Shown in pieces: positions 5,995-6,514 of a DNA stretch of 6,514 bases. The stretch is from Lachnospiraceae bacterium. Its GTDB lineage: Bacteria; Bacillota; Clostridia; Lachnospirales; Lachnospiraceae. Position 1 is the stretch's first letter, and every line of letters begins with the position of its first letter. Made by a program: the position numbers and the translations under genes. Location: NCBI GenBank assembly GCA_009774155.1, contig VSNE01000156.1, forward strand, positions 1-6,514, in the 5' to 3' direction. Under the pieces are notes generated by a model. The model saw nothing but the letters and a program-made list of their open reading frames with translations, was not told the DNA's origin and searched no databases.

Positions 5995-6387
5995 GTGAGA
6001 TACGAGTTGACAAAAGATTTGGAGACAGGGAATGCTACTATTGACAGAGAGCACAGGGAGTTGCTCCGGGCAGTGAACCAGTTGATGGAAGCCTGCAGCA
6101 AAGGTCAGGGACGTTCCGCTATGGAACCTGCTATTAAGTTTCTGCTGAATTATGTGAACCAGCATTTTGCTCATGAGGAACAGCTTCAGCAACGCAGCAA
6201 ATATCCCGGTATAGCTGCCCACAGAGCTTTTCACGAGAATTATAAGAGCAAACTGAGAGATATTATTTCACAGATTCCGGCATCCGGCCCTACGATGATT
6301 GAACTGGGAAAGCTGAACACTCACATTGGTATTCTGATTTCCCATATCCGTACCGAAGACAAAAAACTTGGCGCATTTTTAAAGTAG
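5995..6387 (+). CDS. Bacteriohemerythrin (non-heme di-iron oxygen-binding protein)
   Basis: The 130-residue single-domain protein is a bacteriohemerythrin, a four-helix bundle that binds O2 reversibly at a carboxylate-bridged di-iron site. In anaerobes it is thought to sense, store or scavenge oxygen. All seven expected ligands are present: His20 in IDREHREL, His57 and Glu61 in HFAHEE, His76 and His80 in AAHRAFH, and His117 and Asp122 in HIRTED. The length is normal for the family, and the YELTKDLETGNATID opening is the usual N-terminal arm. The start is GTG, backed by GAGGAGG. There is no signal peptide or fused signalling domain, so it should be a free cytoplasmic protein. It stands apart from the upstream genes, with its own possible promoter, and ends at a strong terminator. 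Confidence 0.95.
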   Translation: MRYELTKDLETGNATIDREHRELLRAVNQLMEACSKGQGRSAMEPAIKFLLNYVNQHFAHEEQLQQRSKYPGIAAHRAFHENYKSKLRDIISQIPASGPTMIELGKLNTHIGILISHIRTEDKKLGAFLK

Positions 6388-6400
6388 TATAGAATTATGA

Positions 6401-6460
6401 AAAAAACACCAGCCTCAGATCCTAAAGGGTGTATGGGGCTGGTGTTTTGCGTATATTTTT
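6401..6460. terminator. Bidirectional Rho-independent terminator after hemerythrin
   Basis: AAAACACCAGCC (6403-6414) pairs perfectly with GGCTGGTGTTTT (6437-6448), giving a 12 bp stem. Three further pairs (6415-6417 with 6434-6436, one of them G-T) extend it, and ATCC/GGGT may form a small inner hairpin within the loop. TTTT at 6445-6448 ends the + strand stem and ATATTTTTATTTT follows shortly after. Read on the minus strand, the hairpin is followed directly by six T from the AAAAAA at 6401-6406. It can thus stop both the hemerythrin transcript and a convergent transcript from the right edge. Confidence 0.88.
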
Positions 6461-6514
6461 ATTTTGTCTGCTCTTTGGAACGGTATTTGGAATCGCTCGG
6501 AATCTGGGGAAGGA
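6459..6514 (-). CDS. Possible C-terminus of a convergent gene (partial at window edge)
   Basis: On the minus strand the right edge reads LPQIPSDSKYRSKEQTK followed by TAA (6459-6461), with no interruption in the 17 codons visible. The hydrophilic, Lys/Ser-rich tail looks like a natural protein end. The stop lies just before a hairpin whose minus-strand T-tract is excellent, as expected for a convergent gene. The segment is too short to assign a family, and another minus-strand frame is also open here, so this is inferred mostly from the terminator's layout. Confidence 0.35.
   Translation of the reverse strand, partial: LPQIPSDSKYRSKEQTK

Noticed and set aside
6433..6514. Open + strand frame beginning MGLVFCVYF at the right edge
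   Set aside because: Its ATG lies inside the terminator hairpin without a ribosome binding site, and its first codons are the terminator stem and T-tract.

Overview
The window looks like chromosomal DNA of an anaerobic gut-type Firmicute, most likely Lachnospiraceae (Clostridia). The evidence is the moderate GC content, the strong AGGAGG-type ribosome binding sites, a Clostridia-style topoisomerase III, a bacteriohemerythrin, and above all a secreted protein whose C-terminal half has the lysine-rich module (YYPETIKL, YTYNGK, FKGNYSGTV, then a fibronectin-III-like domain) that is very common on Lachnospiraceae surface proteins. The taxon is inferred from protein style, not from a search.

All seven complete genes lie on the + strand. 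Bases 54-4605 hold five genes that follow one another with almost no gap: topB (type IA topoisomerase III), a lone left-handed beta-helix protein resembling the acetyltransferase half of GlmU, a TraX-family membrane protein, an HD-domain phosphohydrolase and a flavodoxin-fold NAD(P)H-dependent oxidoreductase. Several ribosome binding sites sit inside or at the stop codon of the previous gene, and the beta-helix and TraX genes overlap by 11 bases, so this is almost certainly one transcription unit. An extended -10 promoter candidate lies just upstream of topB. About 42-48 bases after the oxidoreductase comes a gene for a secreted thioredoxin-fold protein fused to the surface module. No terminator is visible between them, so it may be the last gene of the same unit.

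A 102-base gap then precedes a short GTG-started bacteriohemerythrin with all seven di-iron ligands. That gap holds a weak promoter candidate and an odd reading frame matching the EAL phosphodiesterase signature. A strong hairpin terminator follows at 6401-6460. Its A-tract and T-tract allow it to work in both directions, and the last 56 bases can be read as the C-terminus of a convergent minus-strand gene.

The genes do not form an obvious single pathway. The first block mixes DNA topology, a sugar-nucleotide-type acyltransferase fold, a membrane acyltransferase-like protein and generic hydrolase and reductase functions. The second half (Cys-motif oxidoreductase, secreted CxxC thioredoxin-fold protein, hemerythrin) leans towards redox or oxygen handling. 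I see no rRNA, tRNA, CRISPR array, insertion sequence or phage gene. No stretch of more than 300 bases lacks a gene.
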